NCBI RefSeq assembly: GCF_033115175.1
Contig: NC_084850.1
Span: 109,351,939 to 109,415,938, forward strand
Length of the DNA stretch: 64,000 nucleotides
Source of the DNA: Lepus europaeus
Lineage: Eukaryota; Chordata; Mammalia; Lagomorpha; Leporidae
Direction: 5' to 3'
Shown here piece by piece: positions 51,565 to 62,375 of this stretch. Each line of letters opens with the position of its first letter. Within the stretch, counting starts at the first letter, position 1. The notes under the pieces were generated by a model. That model worked only from the letters and a program-made list of their open reading frames with translations, was not told the origin of the DNA and made no database searches. The position numbers were made by a program, and so were the translations under genes.

Positions 51565-51840
51565 TTGTTTTATCTGTTCCCTTCGGTTCCCTCTATATCC
51601 CTCATCTGTACTCCATTCTTCTCGGCCTGTCCCACCTCCAGGTACAGCACCCGCTCCAATATATATTCTTTCAAAGACATATGGTAATTTATGGAGTACA
51701 CATGTGCTTTTAATTTATAAGAAGAGTAATTTAATATAAAGCTATATATCTTCTTCCTCTGTCACTCAGCACGTTGTCTTAAAGATCTGTCCGTGTGTTG
51801 CATGTAAATCTGGTCTATTGCTTCTGACTGATACCCGGAA
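51565..51840. mobile_element. Probable old L1 3'-UTR fragment
   Basis: ATATATTCTTTCAAAGACAT, TTTAATTTATAAGAAGAG, CTCTGTCACTCAGCACGTTG, CTGTCCGTGTGTTGCATG resemble the L1M tail seen at 33.6 kb, but with low identity. Confidence 0.45.
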
Positions 51841-52380
51841 TTCTGTCACATGTATCTACCACCATCACACGGGTCTCTGAGTTAAAGACCTGGGGGCTTT
51901 CAGGGTCATAGGCCTGCCACCCACGCGCCCCACGGGTCCTCCAGAATGACAGTGTCACTTGGCAGTTTCCCCAGAGTCGCATGGGTCCCCATTTCCCGCA
52001 TCTTCTACAGCGCTTGGTTTTATTCAAGTTCTCGTGTTTTGCCAGTGTCTTCAGCTTGGAGGGATGCTGTTGTGATATGCATGTCTCTGGGAACTTCTGG
52101 GGGAGGACAATGTCTCCCTCTGGTTAGGCATTGGATGTTTTCTATCTATGAATTGTTTGCCCATGCTATTTGACCTTTTTTGCCCACTCTTTTTCCCCTG
52201 TGGATTTTGGAAAAAGAAATGGCCTGAGGTTTTTTTTTTTTGAATCTATTTTGTTAGCAGTGAACACAGGCAATACCTAAGGAAGCTCACACATGAGGGT
52301 GATTTTATGGCAACCTTTAACTTAAATATTTGCCTTTTCGCATTTAAAGTCAAGTTCACTACTTACTTTCTTTTCTTTTT
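51841..52380. other. Unique stretch, nothing recognised
   Basis: No gene; an 11-base T run near 52231. Confidence 0.4.
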
Positions 52381-52693
52381 TCTTTTTATTATTTATTTGA
52401 CAGATAGAGTTAGACAGTGAGAGAGAGACAGAGAGAAAGGTCTTCCTTCCGTTGGTTCACCCCCCAAATGGCCGCTATGGCCGGCGCTGTGCCGATCCGA
52501 AGCCAGGAGCCAGGTGCTTCCTCCTGGTCTCCCGTGCTGGTGCAGGAGCCCAAGCACTTGGGCCATCCTCCACTGCCTTCCCGGGCCACAGCAGAGAGCT
52601 GGACTGGAAGAGGAGCAACCAGGACAGAATCCGGCGCCCATATGGGGTGCCGCGCCGCAGGCAGAGGATTAACCAAATGAGCCACAGTGCCAG
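52381..52693 (-). mobile_element. CSINE, intermediate/young, minus strand
   Basis: TTTATTTGACAGATAGAGTT tail, GTCTTCCTTCCGTTGGTTC, GACAGAATCCGGCGCCC followed by CATATGGGGTGCCG, so it has one B box of young type joined to the older CATATGGG block. Target duplication unclear. Confidence 0.94.
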
Positions 52694-52834
52694 CTTTCTA
52701 AGCTAAAGCAAATGACTCAAAAACAATAAAAAAGTGTACTTCTGGCCCCCTTTTTTTCAGACAGAGGAGAGGAAAGATGGCACATAGAATGGTAAGAAAA
52801 ACCCATGAGAACCTAAAAGGGAAATCCGGAAGGG

Positions 52835-52913
52835 AAAGAGATGATAATCGTGGAAGGAAAAGGCACAGAGAGGGAGAAAGAAAAGAAGGAAGAGAAGAGA
52901 GGGAGAGAGAGGG

Positions 52914-52951
<38 letters not shown>

Positions 52952-52955
52952 ACAT
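52835..52955 (+). repeat. Long polypurine tract
   Basis: From GGAAGGGAAAGAGATGATAA through AAAGAAAAGAAGGAAGAGAA to a (GA)n run at 52921-52944, the plus strand is almost purely A and G over 120 bases. Only a few pyrimidines interrupt, none in the last 40 bases before GGTAAAAG. Confidence 0.88.
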
Positions 52956-52975
52956 GGTAAAAGACAAAATGAAAT

Positions 52976-53320
52976 AGTCCCCAGTTGACCACGGTTGAAC
53001 TTCAGTTTTTGACTTTACGATGGTACGAAGGTGATACGCATTCCGTAAAAACCGTATTTCCGTTTCTAACTCGGATCTTTTCCAGGCTAGCTCGGAGCAG
53101 CGAGATGCAGTCTGGCGATGCTGGGCAGCAGCAGTGAGTGCAGCTCCCAAGCAGCCCTGCTGAGTCCTGAGGGAAAAGCACCACCACTGTCCAGTGTGCT
53201 GTCCTGCCGAGCCTAGATGCGCCCTGGGTTAGGGGATTTGGTGCACTCTCCACTTACAATAGTCTCAACTTATGATGGGTTTATCGGGGAGTAGCCCCGT
53301 CATAAGTAGAGGAACACCTG
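52976..53320 (-). mobile_element. Tigger/mariner-type MITE with internal replacement
   Basis: Left end: GTCCCCAGTTGACCACGG, TTTGACTTTACGATGGTACG, GATACGCATTCCGTAAAAAC. Right end: ACAATAGTCTCAACTTATGA, TGGGTTTATCGGGGAGTAGC, CATAAGTAGAGGAACACCTG. Both match the inverted repeats of a remembered TA-target family. The middle (53080-53240) is GC-rich and does not match, so it was replaced or diverged. Confidence 0.75.
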
Positions 53321-54255
53321 TTGCAGGCACAAAGACAGATAGTGAGAGAGAGAGAGAGAGCAACAATAGAATGGGTTTTGAGCCTGCTTGGAACTCCCGA
53401 GCCTCAGCAGTCTATCCTGCCATCTCCGTGCGCTTCTACCCTGTCTGAATCCTATCTACAATGTCCTCTGGTTTGATGAACCCAGAGGAGCTCAGCTGTA
53501 GCCTGGGGACCGCTTGGGCTGCTCTTGTGTTCTCCGCACAGCATTCAGGGTCTGACTTCACTGTTTCCAGGGCCCCCGTCTCTCCGCCTAAGCGCTACGG
53601 CTTCCAGCCTGTGTGTTACTCTCTAGTGATTGTTCGGGAGGGCACTTGCCTCCTGAGCGCGCTGTGGGCTTGGTGAGGGCCAGCCGCACTCCTGGGCTCG
53701 CCAGCTTCCCTCTCCCGGGGTCTGGGCCTTGGTACCTAGTCAGGAAATCTTTGCTAAGTGGCTGCGTGGAGGGATCCTGCCCCACCCTGCACTCACCTGC
53801 GCTCGGCGACCCGCTCGACGTCTTGGCGCTATTTCTCATGGTGTGGCTGGTCAGAGCCAAGTCTGAAGGGCCAGCATCTCCCGGCGTCGAGGCTATGGAC
53901 TGGTGGGAAGGAGTGAGGTCTCTGTGTAGTAGGATGTGCTTTAAATCTCACCCGAGATCTGAGCAGAAGCCAGCACAGCCCCTGTGGGGAGGAGAGGCGT
54001 GCCTCGGAAGGCAGTCCACAGCCGAGGGGAGCAATGGTGCTAGAGTTGTGTCACAGGAGTCTCTGTGGGGACGGCCTGGGAGTCCCGTGGGAGCTTGGCC
54101 AAAGACGGAAGCCCTGGAAAAGGGCAGGATGCTTTCCTGGTGGTTGTTGAATGACCTGGAAGGAGAATTTATGTTTCTTCCAAACTGTGGCATTACTTGT
54201 CACAACTGAACTTTCTAGAAACTGTAGCGGTAGGAAGAGGAGGGTGGACTGTGTT
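53321..54255. other. Unique DNA with a short (AG)n
   Basis: (AG)n at 53344-53360. The frame 53613-54209 plus (198 codons) has no domain and overlaps minus-strand frames. No promoter or splice context. Confidence 0.4.
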
Positions 54256-54562
54256 TATTTATTTATTTTTTTTGACAGGCAGAGTGGACAGTGAGAGAGA
54301 GAGACAAAGAGGAAGGTCTTCCTTTTCTGTTGGTTCACCCCCCAATGGCCGCTGCGGCTGGCGCACTGCGCTGATCCGAAGCCCGGAGCCAGGTGCTTCT
54401 CCTGGTCTCCCATGCAGGTGCAGAGCCCAAGGACTTGGGCCATCCTCCATGCACTCCTGGGCCACAGCAGAGAGCTGGACAGGAAGAGGAGCGACTGGGA
54501 CAAGAACCTGGTGTGCCGGCGCCGCAGGCGGAGGATTAGCCTAGTAAACCGCGGTGCCAGCC
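54256..54562 (-). mobile_element. CSINE, young subfamily, minus strand
   Basis: TTTTTTTGACAGGCAGAGTGGACAGTGAG-type tail and CCGTGCGCC-free head with TAAACCGCGGTGCCAGCC. One of the two B-box blocks has been lost (GACAAGAACCTGGTGTGCC only), so it is shorter than its relatives. Confidence 0.94.
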
Positions 54563-55399
54563 TAGCCCCTGTTGGTTCTTCAATCAAATTCCTTTCTTCC
54601 AGGAGTACCGCAACCTATCGGAAATATCCGATTGGTCCCGTTAATGAGCGTTGGATAATAGCTGAGACATTTAATGCCACTTCTGGCCAGCCCTAATATG
54701 ATGCTCTTTCCTGTTACTTATTAAGAACTGAGCGGCTGAGAAATGGAAGAGCAACTGGGGTTTGGTTCTCCTTGCCCCACGGGGTGAAGCCAGGCTGAAA
54801 GAGGTGCTGAACTCGGGCTGGCTTTGCTGGGTAGGGAGGCAGCCGGAGACGGGCGCACCTGTGCTTTGCGGCAACAGCGCGATTCTTTGTTGTTGAATTA
54901 AACCTGCGCTGGGCTCAGCTCCCTTGCTTGGGATCCAGGAGGGTGTCGTAGCTCGTGTCTTCTCCCTTTTGCCTCTCTCGCTCTCACTCTGGACCTTTTT
55001 TTTTTTTTCCCTGTAAGGAGCTAGAGAGCCATCCAGTGAGGGCTTTGTGTCTTAGGAGGGCTTGGAGGAAGGACGGCGAGTGTGGTCTGAGTGGTAATTG
55101 AGGACAGGAAGCCTCCACTTCAGACGGTCACATGGAAAAGAGGGCAAGAAAGGACAGGCCGGTGTTGGTTTTAGAACACCCTAGAACAGTGGCTGCGAAA
55201 GTTGACGGAGGGAAGAGGGATGTTGGAGGGCTTCCTGCAGGAGCAGTGTGGCAGGTGTTTGCCTCGAAGGGCACGTTTGGATAGGGACCAGCAGAGCTGC
55301 ATAGGGGAGGAATTTAATGCATTTCCAAAGGGCGCTCCCTCCTCTAACCCACGTCCATGGCCAAGCGGCCTGGGCCCACCCCAAACCTACTAGGACTGA
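54563..55399. other. Unique DNA; candidate conserved element 54580-54900
   Basis: CGCAACCTATCGGAAATATC, CCGATTGGTCCCGTTAATGA, GCCCTAATATGATGCTC, TTGTTGTTGAATTAAACCTG. It includes an ATTGG (CCAAT) box and TTAATGAG, and no repeats. Enhancer-like by texture only. Confidence 0.35.
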
Positions 55400-55864
55400 T
55401 TGTTTGAAAAGATGCCTGCAACGAATCCTCCCAAGCTTCCCCTTTTCCCATGACCCCTTGGCAAGGTGACTTTGCCTTTCCTTCCCTCGAGACACGGAGT
55501 CCCCTCCCTTTGAGTCTGGACTGGCTCGTGGCCTGCTTTCACTGATAGAATGTGCTGGAGTGATGCTGTGTAACTCCAAGACCAGAGCCCAAGAGATCTC
55601 GTAGCTTGACTTTTCAACTTTTCCTGCGCCCCTGAGACCACCATGCTGAGGAGAAGCCCGGGATGGCCAGCTAGAGCCTGAGGAGCACTGTGGAAAACTA
55701 GGGCACCCCAGCCAGCCATAACCAGCACCAAATTCCACACAGCTGAGTGGGATCAATTTGGAGCCTCCAGTCCCAGTTAACCCATCACGTGACAGCAGGT
55801 GCATGAGCAAATCCAGGCAAGATCAGCAGAACAACCACACGAAATAATGAATCACAATTTTTTT

Positions 55865-55928
55865 AAAACAAGATTTATTCATTATTTGATTCAGTAGACG
55901 AAGGAACCACTGAGCTAAAGCCAGCCCT
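55865..55928 (-). mobile_element. CSINE ends only (large internal deletion)
   Basis: AACAAGATTTATTCATTATT (tail) runs within 15 bases into CCACTGAGCTAAAGCCAGCC (5' head). The roughly 280-base middle is gone. Confidence 0.6.
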
Positions 55929-56236
55929 ATTCATGTATTTGAAAGGCAGAGTTACAGAGAGAGAAAGAGAGAGACAGAGAGAGGGAGAATCTTCCATCTG
56001 TGGGTTCACTCCCTAGATGGTGACAAATGTGGGGCCTGGGTCAGGCCAAAGGCAGGATCCAGGAGCTTCATGTGGGTCTCCCAGGGACCCAGGGACTTGG
56101 TCCATCTTCCACTGCCTTCCGGGGCACATCAGCAAGGCATTGGATCGGAAGTGGAACGTCCAGGACTCGAGCCAGAGTCCATATGGGATGCCGGCGCTGC
56201 AGGTGGTGGCTTTACCCACGAGGCCACAGTGACGGC
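55929..56236 (-). mobile_element. CSINE, minus strand
   Basis: TATTCATGTATTTGAAAGGC tail, (GA)n with GACAGAGAGAG, GATCGGAAGTGGAACGTCC, GAGTCCATATGGGATGCC, head CACAGTGACGGCCCC. It abuts the deleted copy. Confidence 0.93.
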
Positions 56237-56292
56237 CCCAGTAAGTTACTCTTTCAAGCCATGAAGTTCTGAGGAAATTTGTTACACAGCAA

Positions 56293-56875
56293 AATATAAA
56301 AGAAAAACCTCCCGAATCAACATCTTAAGGAGGGCCTGACATCCGTCCTTCTTTGTGATTTCCTTTGGACCCCGGTCCTTTCTCTACTCCAGGTGATCTT
56401 GGTGGGGCTGCCAATCATCGTGTCCCCAGGTCACCGCCCTTCTAGCCAGTCGTCCAGAACATTCTACTCCAGGGCCGTAGCAATCGATTCAGGGTTGCAC
56501 AGAGGGGGCCCACCCGGCCCAATCTACTGGGCGCCCGAGATTAAGTGTTTCACTTCCTCCGGCGTCCTTGTCTGGAATCCTCAGGCTGCCATGGCCACCT
56601 TCCAACCGCACTGAGAAACAGGACAGAGACACTGAGAGCGAGCGACTGACCCCCGACAACATGGTTGAGCCTTTGGAAGGGCTCAAACTGGAATTCAGCA
56701 GCTCGGAGACTTCCCAGCTCTGTAGCAAATACATTCCCTTTTGGCTTGAGGGAGAGGGAAGTTGCCTTGAGCACCTGTTTCTCGGCTCTTACATGGAGCA
56801 GCCCCACCCTGTTCCCTGGGGGCAGTGCTTCCTGCTTGTATAAAGCCGCCTTCTTCTTTGTTGGTCTTGCCTGCG
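56293..56875. other. Unique stretch, no gene recognised
   Basis: Frames around 56480-56840 lie on both strands and are not credible. Confidence 0.4.
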
Positions 56876-57220
56876 GTACCCATAGTAGACTGCATTTTTG
56901 CTCCCAATTCTTCAGTCTATCCTGATAATAGGATTATACCACCATGCCCACGTGACTTAGAAGTCCCTCTTACTAGAACAGGCCCGGCGTGCTTCCCTGG
57001 GCCATGAATGCTGCTTGGCTATATGACTTGTTTTGGCTCACGGAAAATGGCTAGAAGCTTTCAATGTGCTTGTATGGCTTGCCTTGGCCTCTTGCTGGCC
57101 TGCTGGTTGCTGTGAGGCGGATGTGCGGGGGGCTGCCGATCCTAGAAAGCAGAGATGTATGGAGCAGGCTTGAAACTAACCTGAACCTACAGCCTGGAGC
57201 CAAGTTTAATGGGGGGTGGG
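56876..57220 (+). mobile_element. ERVL/MaLR-class LTR 5' part, plus strand
   Basis: GTAGACTGCATTTTTGCTCC, CAATTCTTCAGTCTATCC, GGCTATATGACTTGTTTTGG, CTCACGGAAAATGG, TTCAATGTGCTTGTATGGC, CCTACAGCCTGGAGCCAAG: the order of the same broad LTR group as at 55.4 kb, in the same orientation. The 3' third is missing. Confidence 0.68.
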
Positions 57221-57877
57221 GTGGGAACAAAGAAAAGAAATGCTTGTCGCTGTCAACATGGAGGCTTGAGGATTGTTTGTTACACAGCGGTGTGAGCAGA
57301 GTCCTGACTGCTACAAGGCATGAGCCAGGGGAGCCACCAATGGAAGCCCGTTCCCTGCTGGCCCCTTCTCGCCAGACCTCACTTTCCCCCTGACCTTCGG
57401 GGCAGGTGTCTTTTCTAGCGTAGATTACGGTGCACGGGTTTCATTCTGTCTCTGTCCAGCTCCCTAGGCAGCCTGTGACGTCTGGAGACACCAGGGACCT
57501 ACTTCTTAGCGCTGCCAGACTTGCTCACGGCTGCGTGTCTCAGTTGCTCCTTTCACTTGCTGATGGGGTGGGATCCTGGCAGTAGCCAGCCTCTCTTTGT
57601 GCCTCCTTGTGCCCTGCAGTGTGTTCTGTGACCTTCACGTAAAGGCTGACCTTGAAGGGCGACAGTAGCAGCCAGCACAGACATGCGATTCTGCACGTGA
57701 AATCTGGTGATGTGACCCCATCTCTGGGGCGAGCTATGTTACCTCCCTCCAGCATCAATTTCCCTAGCTCTAAGTGAGTTCTGCCTCTCAGGTTCTGCCT
57801 CTCAGGAATGTAGCGCGGAGTAAATAATACTGAGGAGGGTAATAGCAGCAGCAGGCTGTATGCACGAACATCATATA
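57221..57877. other. Unique stretch with a 14-bp tandem duplication
   Basis: TTCTGCCTCTCAGG occurs twice in tandem at 57779-57806. Nothing else recognised. A weak MIR-like TCAATTTCCCTAGC lies near 57750. Confidence 0.4.
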
Positions 57878-58043
57878 CAAGAGGGCTTCAACAAGCTCAT
57901 GGCAAAGTGCAACTTACCAGTTTATTTAGGTGCAACAGAATTTTTAAACATCAAACTTTTTTATGAAGAAAAACTGTGCCTGCATTTAAAAAAAGTGTTG
58001 TCCAAATAAACTCATATTTTTAATTCTACTCTTTCATGAGCTT

Positions 58044-58382
58044 TTTTTTTTTTTTTTTTCGACAGGCAGAGTGGACAGTGAGAGAGACAGAGAGAAAGGT
58101 CTCCTTTTCCGTTGGTTCACCCCCCAATGGCCGCTGCAGCCGGCGCGCTGTGGCCAGCGCACCACGCTGATCCGAAGCCAGGAGCCAGGTGCCTTCTCCT
58201 GGTCTCCCATGCGGGTGCAGGGCCCAAGGACTTGGGCCATCCTCCATGCACTCCCTGGCCACAGCAGAGAGCTGGACTGGAAGAGGGGCAACCGGGACAG
58301 AATCCGGCACCCTGACCGGGACTAGAACCCGGTGTGCTGGCGCCGCAGGCGGAGGATTAGCCCATTGAGCCACGGCGCTTGC
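58044..58382 (-). mobile_element. CSINE, young subfamily, perfect 15-bp duplication
   Basis: CTCTTTCATGAGCTT at 58029-58043 and 58383-58397. About 17 T, CGACAGGCAGAGTGGACAG, doubled B-box blocks (GACAGAATCCGGCACC and GACTAGAACCCGGTGTG). Confidence 0.97.
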
Positions 58383-58397
58383 CTCTTTCATGAGCTT

Positions 58398-58714
58398 AAA
58401 AAAAAAAAGATTTATTTATTTATTTGAAAGGCAGAAAGAGAGAGAGAGAGAGAGAATGAAAGAGATCCCTCTTCCCTGCAGGGATTCACTCCTCAAATGG
58501 CTGCACGGCTTGGGCTGGGCCAGGCTGAAGCAAAGAGCCCAGAACTCCATCCAGGTCTCCCACGGGGGTGACAGGAACCCAAGTACTTGGGCCATCCCCT
58601 GCTGCCTCCAGGGATGTTGGATTTGGAAAGACAGAGTAGCTGGGACCAGAAGCAGACACTCCGGTAGGCTGTCCCACGCCGAGGCTTAACCTGCTGTGCT
58701 GCCACGCCAGCCCC
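58398..58714 (-). mobile_element. CSINE, older minus-strand copy
   Basis: AAAAAAAAAAGATTTATTTA tail, (GA)n at 58437-58454, ACTTGGGCCATCCCCTGCTG, head TGCCACGCCAGCCCC. The host blocks CATGAGCTT before and CACGAACTT after look like its worn duplication, so it came before the young copy beside it. Confidence 0.92.
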
Positions 58715-58744
58715 ACCACGAACTTTCTGAAGTCCCCGCATATA

Positions 58745-58962
58745 TATCTTTTCCTCCGTGCTAAGCACTTCATACATGTTAATTCCATTAATCCTGGCGA
58801 CAACCCTGTAAAGTAGGTTTCCTATTAATAACATTATTTCTAGTTTATTGATAGGGAAACTGAGGCACAGAAAGCTTGAACAACTTGACAAAAGTTACGC
58901 AGCCGCTTAGTGGCAGAGTTGGCATTTGGACCCAGGCAGTCTGGTTTCAGAGAAACCCCGTA
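58745..58962 (-). repeat. MIR element, minus strand, well preserved
   Basis: GTGCTAAGCACTTCATACAT, TTAATTCCATTAATCCTGGC, GACAACCCTGTAAAGTAGG, GATAGGGAAACTGAGGCACA, GCAGCCGCTTAGTGGCAGAG, CAGTCTGGTTTCAGAG. The best MIR in the window. Confidence 0.93.
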
Positions 58963-59759
58963 TGTAAGATGCCCTCCCCTGGAAGTGCTAGATTTATGAC
59001 AAACAAGACGCACATGCTGGCCACTAAAGACTATTCCCAAATATCCCAGTATAATAGCACAAAGGTTTAATCAAGTCATATCTGGGTGATGAAAAACATG
59101 GGTTTGAAAAATGGTGCCTGTGATGTATCCGGCTGTCGTAATGATGGAGAGGAGTCTCCCGCACAGCCGATCTGATTGTCTCGAGAAATCATCACTCATT
59201 AAGGCATTGGGAGAAAAATGAATCGACCCCAGAGGCCACATGGAGAGGCAGCTCACGGGTGAGCTGCCCTAGGACACAGCAGAACTCAGCCACTGGCAGC
59301 TAGGAAGCCAACGAGAATTATATTGAACATGGAAGACACACATCAGCTAAAGAGTGGATGGTGCACAAAAATCTAGATGTAATCGTTGGCTGGTGACGCA
59401 GGAGTCCAGTGGCCTTAGATTCTGGATCCTCACACTTTTAACTGCACAGCATTGCAGATGATGAAATAGAGTTCTTCATGAAAGCCGCTGCAACAGTGGC
59501 AAAAGGCTGGCGGTGATCCGAGAACAGAGGACAGAAACATCACAGTGCAGGAACCCCGTGGTTCGTTTCTGCGAAGATGGCTACAGGGTGAGCTCTGGGC
59601 CCTGGCAGCACAGCCATGAGCACTTAACAGGTCTCTGTGCTGTTGGGTGGCTGCACTACAAATGAGGAACCTGTGGCTCCCGCAACTTGTCATCTCCCTG
59701 CTTCCAAGGTCTCCTGAGTCTTCCAGAAACAGAATATTTGCATGTGCACCCAGCAGGAA
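58963..59759. other. Unique DNA; candidate conserved element 59050-59235
   Basis: AGGTTTAATCAAGTCATATC, GGCTGTCGTAATGATGG, GATCTGATTGTCTCGAG, AATCATCACTCATTAAGGC, GAGAAAAATGAATCGACC. Repeat-free, with TAAT and ATTA cores. Inference only. Confidence 0.35.
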
Positions 59760-59860
59760 GCAAGCACGGCTCTCCTCTTTTTAACAGATGCAGAAATGTC
59801 CACGCTGAGTGATGCCGAACTGTACCCAAGGTCACACGGCCACAGCATGGGCTGGCAAAT
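59760..59860 (-). repeat. MIR core fragment, minus strand
   Basis: TTTTTAACAGATGCAGAAAT, CACGCTGAGTGATGCC, CCAAGGTCACACGGCCACAG, GGGCTGGCAAATGG. Confidence 0.7.
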
Positions 59861-59876
59861 GGGGTATTGGCCCAAT

Positions 59877-59889
59877 CCCCCCCCCCCCC
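59877..59889. repeat. Poly-C tract
   Basis: Thirteen C, then ACCGGGGTGG. Confidence 0.9.
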
Positions 59890-62375
59890 ACCGGGGTGGC
59901 AGGTGCCCTCTGCTCAGCCAAGCCTAGAGAAGCGCTTTTTGGAAAGTGCAGGTGCTGTTCCAGCTCGGGGGCAGTGCTTTGTCTTCGTCAGTGTTTCACA
60001 CAGGCTACCATCTCCAGAGGACTGCCCTGTCGCAGGTTACAGAGCGCACGTGCCTCACGGTGCTTCCTCTGCTGTCCAGGCCCTGGCAGGGACCAGGGCC
60101 CCTGTGGAATGGCAGCTTCCAGACCCCTGTGCAGAGAGCATGCAAATGTCCCCAGGTGCATTCAAGCATCTCAGAGCTCCATCCATGAGGCAGCACACAT
60201 TTGTGGAACATATGCAAAGAATTAGCTACCATAGCACGCAATGCTGGTGTCTCCCATCACCTGGGATACATTGCCATCATTTTTTTTTTCCAGCCTCTCC
60301 CACCCCATGTGGAGTTTTTTTCTGCAGCCAAGCACTGGGGATTGCTTTTCAGAGGATTGCCCCCAGGCTGCTGGAGCCACCTTGCCTGCACAGGGAGCCG
60401 GGGAAACTTCTGGCGTCCCTCAGCCCAGCTGCCCAGCCCATAGGCTATGGTCAGGGCCCGTTCACCAGTAACTGGAGGCAGGGAACTCTGGAGTGTGACG
60501 TGTACCAGGGGAGCTGCCCTGTGCATGTGCTTGGCACCCTCCTCTTCCCTGTCTTGCTTCCCAGCTCCCTTTCCCATCTCCGTTCGATGCGTGCCCTTAA
60601 GCAAACACTGCACAGGGCTCCCTCTGCATCTCAGGATCTGCCTTTGGGGATCCTGATCTAACGCAGTGGCCCATCCGGGTCCTTGGGACACTCAGCTGGA
60701 TGAGAGGGGCGTGTCAAGGTCCCCTTCCCTCGAGAAGACCTTGTGGCTGAGGTTATTTCTAATCCAGACAGTGGACTCCTTGGTGGGGCAGAAAGACAGC
60801 CAGGTAATCCCCGGAGATGTGGGAAGAAAGTTGTGTTTTATTTTCTATTTTTTCTATTATTTTCTATTTCCATGTGTGTTTCCTACTGAAGATAATTTTG
60901 GTAAAAGCTTGCATTTAAAGTTAAATATAGTTAAAATGAAGTAAGTGTACATAATTATATGGGGAGTGCTCAATATGTTCTTATTAATAGGGAAGTGAGA
61001 TGAAAAAGTTGAGACGTAAGAGGTGGCCGACCTGATGGTAGAGGTTAAACACGTCCGGTGGAACTGGAGACCCCACATTGCATGTATTGAGGACCACAGT
61101 GAAGCCACCCCCAAGGGCTTTTCCATTGAAAACCAGCCCTACCTCTGTAGTCTTTCCCACAGCTTTATATTTCTGCCCCTTCATCATTTCCATTGCTGTT
61201 CTTTGGCCCCTCTCCAAGTTCCACAGGCCTGGCATTAATTGTAAGGCCCAATATTCCTATAATTGCAGGGTAAGGATTTCTGTGCCGATCAGAAGCCTGA
61301 CCTCCTTTGTTATTTAGTTTGAGCTGGATTCTCCGTGGACAGAGGGAGAGGCATGAAATGAGTAAATATTTAATTCAGGAGAAGCCTGCGGCTTCAAAAT
61401 GTTTTCCCATTTGCTCGGCGCTGGCCCACATATTGAAGCTGCTTCCGCAGGGTTCCGGGTTGTGCCCCGCATTGAAGGACTGGCTTGCCCCAGGAGCTGC
61501 ACAGCTCCTCTCAGCAGTACCTCGAACAGGGCTCTGAGCGCGTGGGCCAATGAGAGCCCAGGAAATGACTGCACAGCAAATTGAAATCAATGAACAGGAG
61601 ACGTTTGCAGGTACTCTTGCCATTAGCGACGCAGCCGTCAGCAGCTCTGGAAAATTCTACTTGCACCTCTTGATGCTTCCAGCGGGAGATCCCAGACCAG
61701 GGAAGGTGCTCGCTTGGGTGGGGCAGGCGCCCAAGCTAAAGACTAGGGTGGGAATGGAGGGCCGGGGAGACCAGGTGGTGGCGAGAAGCATCGTCAGGCA
61801 GCTGAGAATTCAGAGCCTGGAAGTCAAGGGCATCAGAGAGGTAAGAAGGGCAGGAAAGGTATTCAGAAGTAAGCGGTGTTTGGGAAGACATGCGGCTGTG
61901 GCCCCGACCTCCGGAGGTCATCTTCATCCAGATGGGCTCAGAGTGTGAGTTTTCCAGCCACCCTGGTGGGGCTCCAGTATACTCTGGGGCAGACAAGCCA
62001 CCTGGCTCACCTGGCCCTCAGTCGTAACCAATCAACATATTAGCATTTAGACTATGAGAAACAGAAATTAACGAGACTGAGAAGTGACATGTGACCAAAA
62101 GTATGAATACTGTTGCAATTCAAAGACTGCATTACCATTCCGTTATGTAGTGAGGTCCCCGAGGTCAGAGAACTTGGGTTATCGGAGCTATTTTAGTTAC
62201 TAGCTGCTGGAGGAAGCTATCAAACAGGAAATGATAGCAATGATGTTAGAGATATTTGAGCACTTACAATCCACCAAATGATTTCGGAACTTTAGATGAA
62301 GTCTGTGCTCAATACGATTACTTCAAAGTAAAAATGCCTTTACTGCGTCCAGGTTTACACCTGCAGAGTCCACCC
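59890..62375. other. Unique DNA; candidate conserved segments 60890-61030 and 61300-61700
   Basis: Largest open frame of the window (59867-60661, 264 codons) lies here but has no domain, starts across a poly-C run and is opposed by a 144-codon antisense frame. 61300-61700 (AAATGAGTAAATATTTAATT, GTGGGCCAATGAGAGCCC, AAATTGAAATCAATGAACAG, TGCCATTAGCGACGCAGCC) is repeat-free and enhancer-like. 62030-62340 is AT-rich and unassigned. Confidence 0.35.

Larger units (their letters stand above)
55400..56292 (+). mobile_element. ERVL/MaLR-class solo LTR, plus strand, split by SINE pieces
   Basis: CTTGGCAAGGTGACTTTGCC, GACTGGCTCGTGGCCTGC, CACTGATAGAATGTGCTGGA, CCATGCTGAGGAGAAGCCCG, AATCCAGGCAAGATCAGCAG, ACCACACGAAATAATGAAT; after the insert CAAGCCATGAAGTTCTGAGG and AAATTTGTTACACAGC. 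The final block belongs directly after the AATAATGAAT block in the LTR, so the insertion point is clear. Confidence 0.8.
57878..58741. mobile_element. Palindromic MITE (Tc1/mariner-like), interrupted by two SINEs
   Basis: Left terminal block GAGGGCTTCAACAAGCTCATGG; right terminal block CACGAACTTTCTGAAGTCCCC (58716-58736). They are imperfect reverse complements. Core: CAGTTTATTTAGGTGCAACA, AGAAAAACTGTGCCTGC, TAAACTCATATTTTTAATTC. Same family as 34750-34885. Both SINEs sit in the right terminal repeat. Confidence 0.7.

Noticed and set aside
53613..54209. 198-codon plus-strand frame
   Set aside because: No domain, no exon-like boundaries, overlapped by minus-strand frames.
55181..55810. 209-codon minus-strand frame
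   Set aside because: Its 5' half reads antisense through an ERVL-class LTR; no coding signature.
59867..60661. 264-codon open frame, the longest in the window
   Set aside because: No domain or recognisable protein, starts over a poly-C run, opposed by a long antisense frame, and no splice or promoter context; expected in GC-rich DNA.
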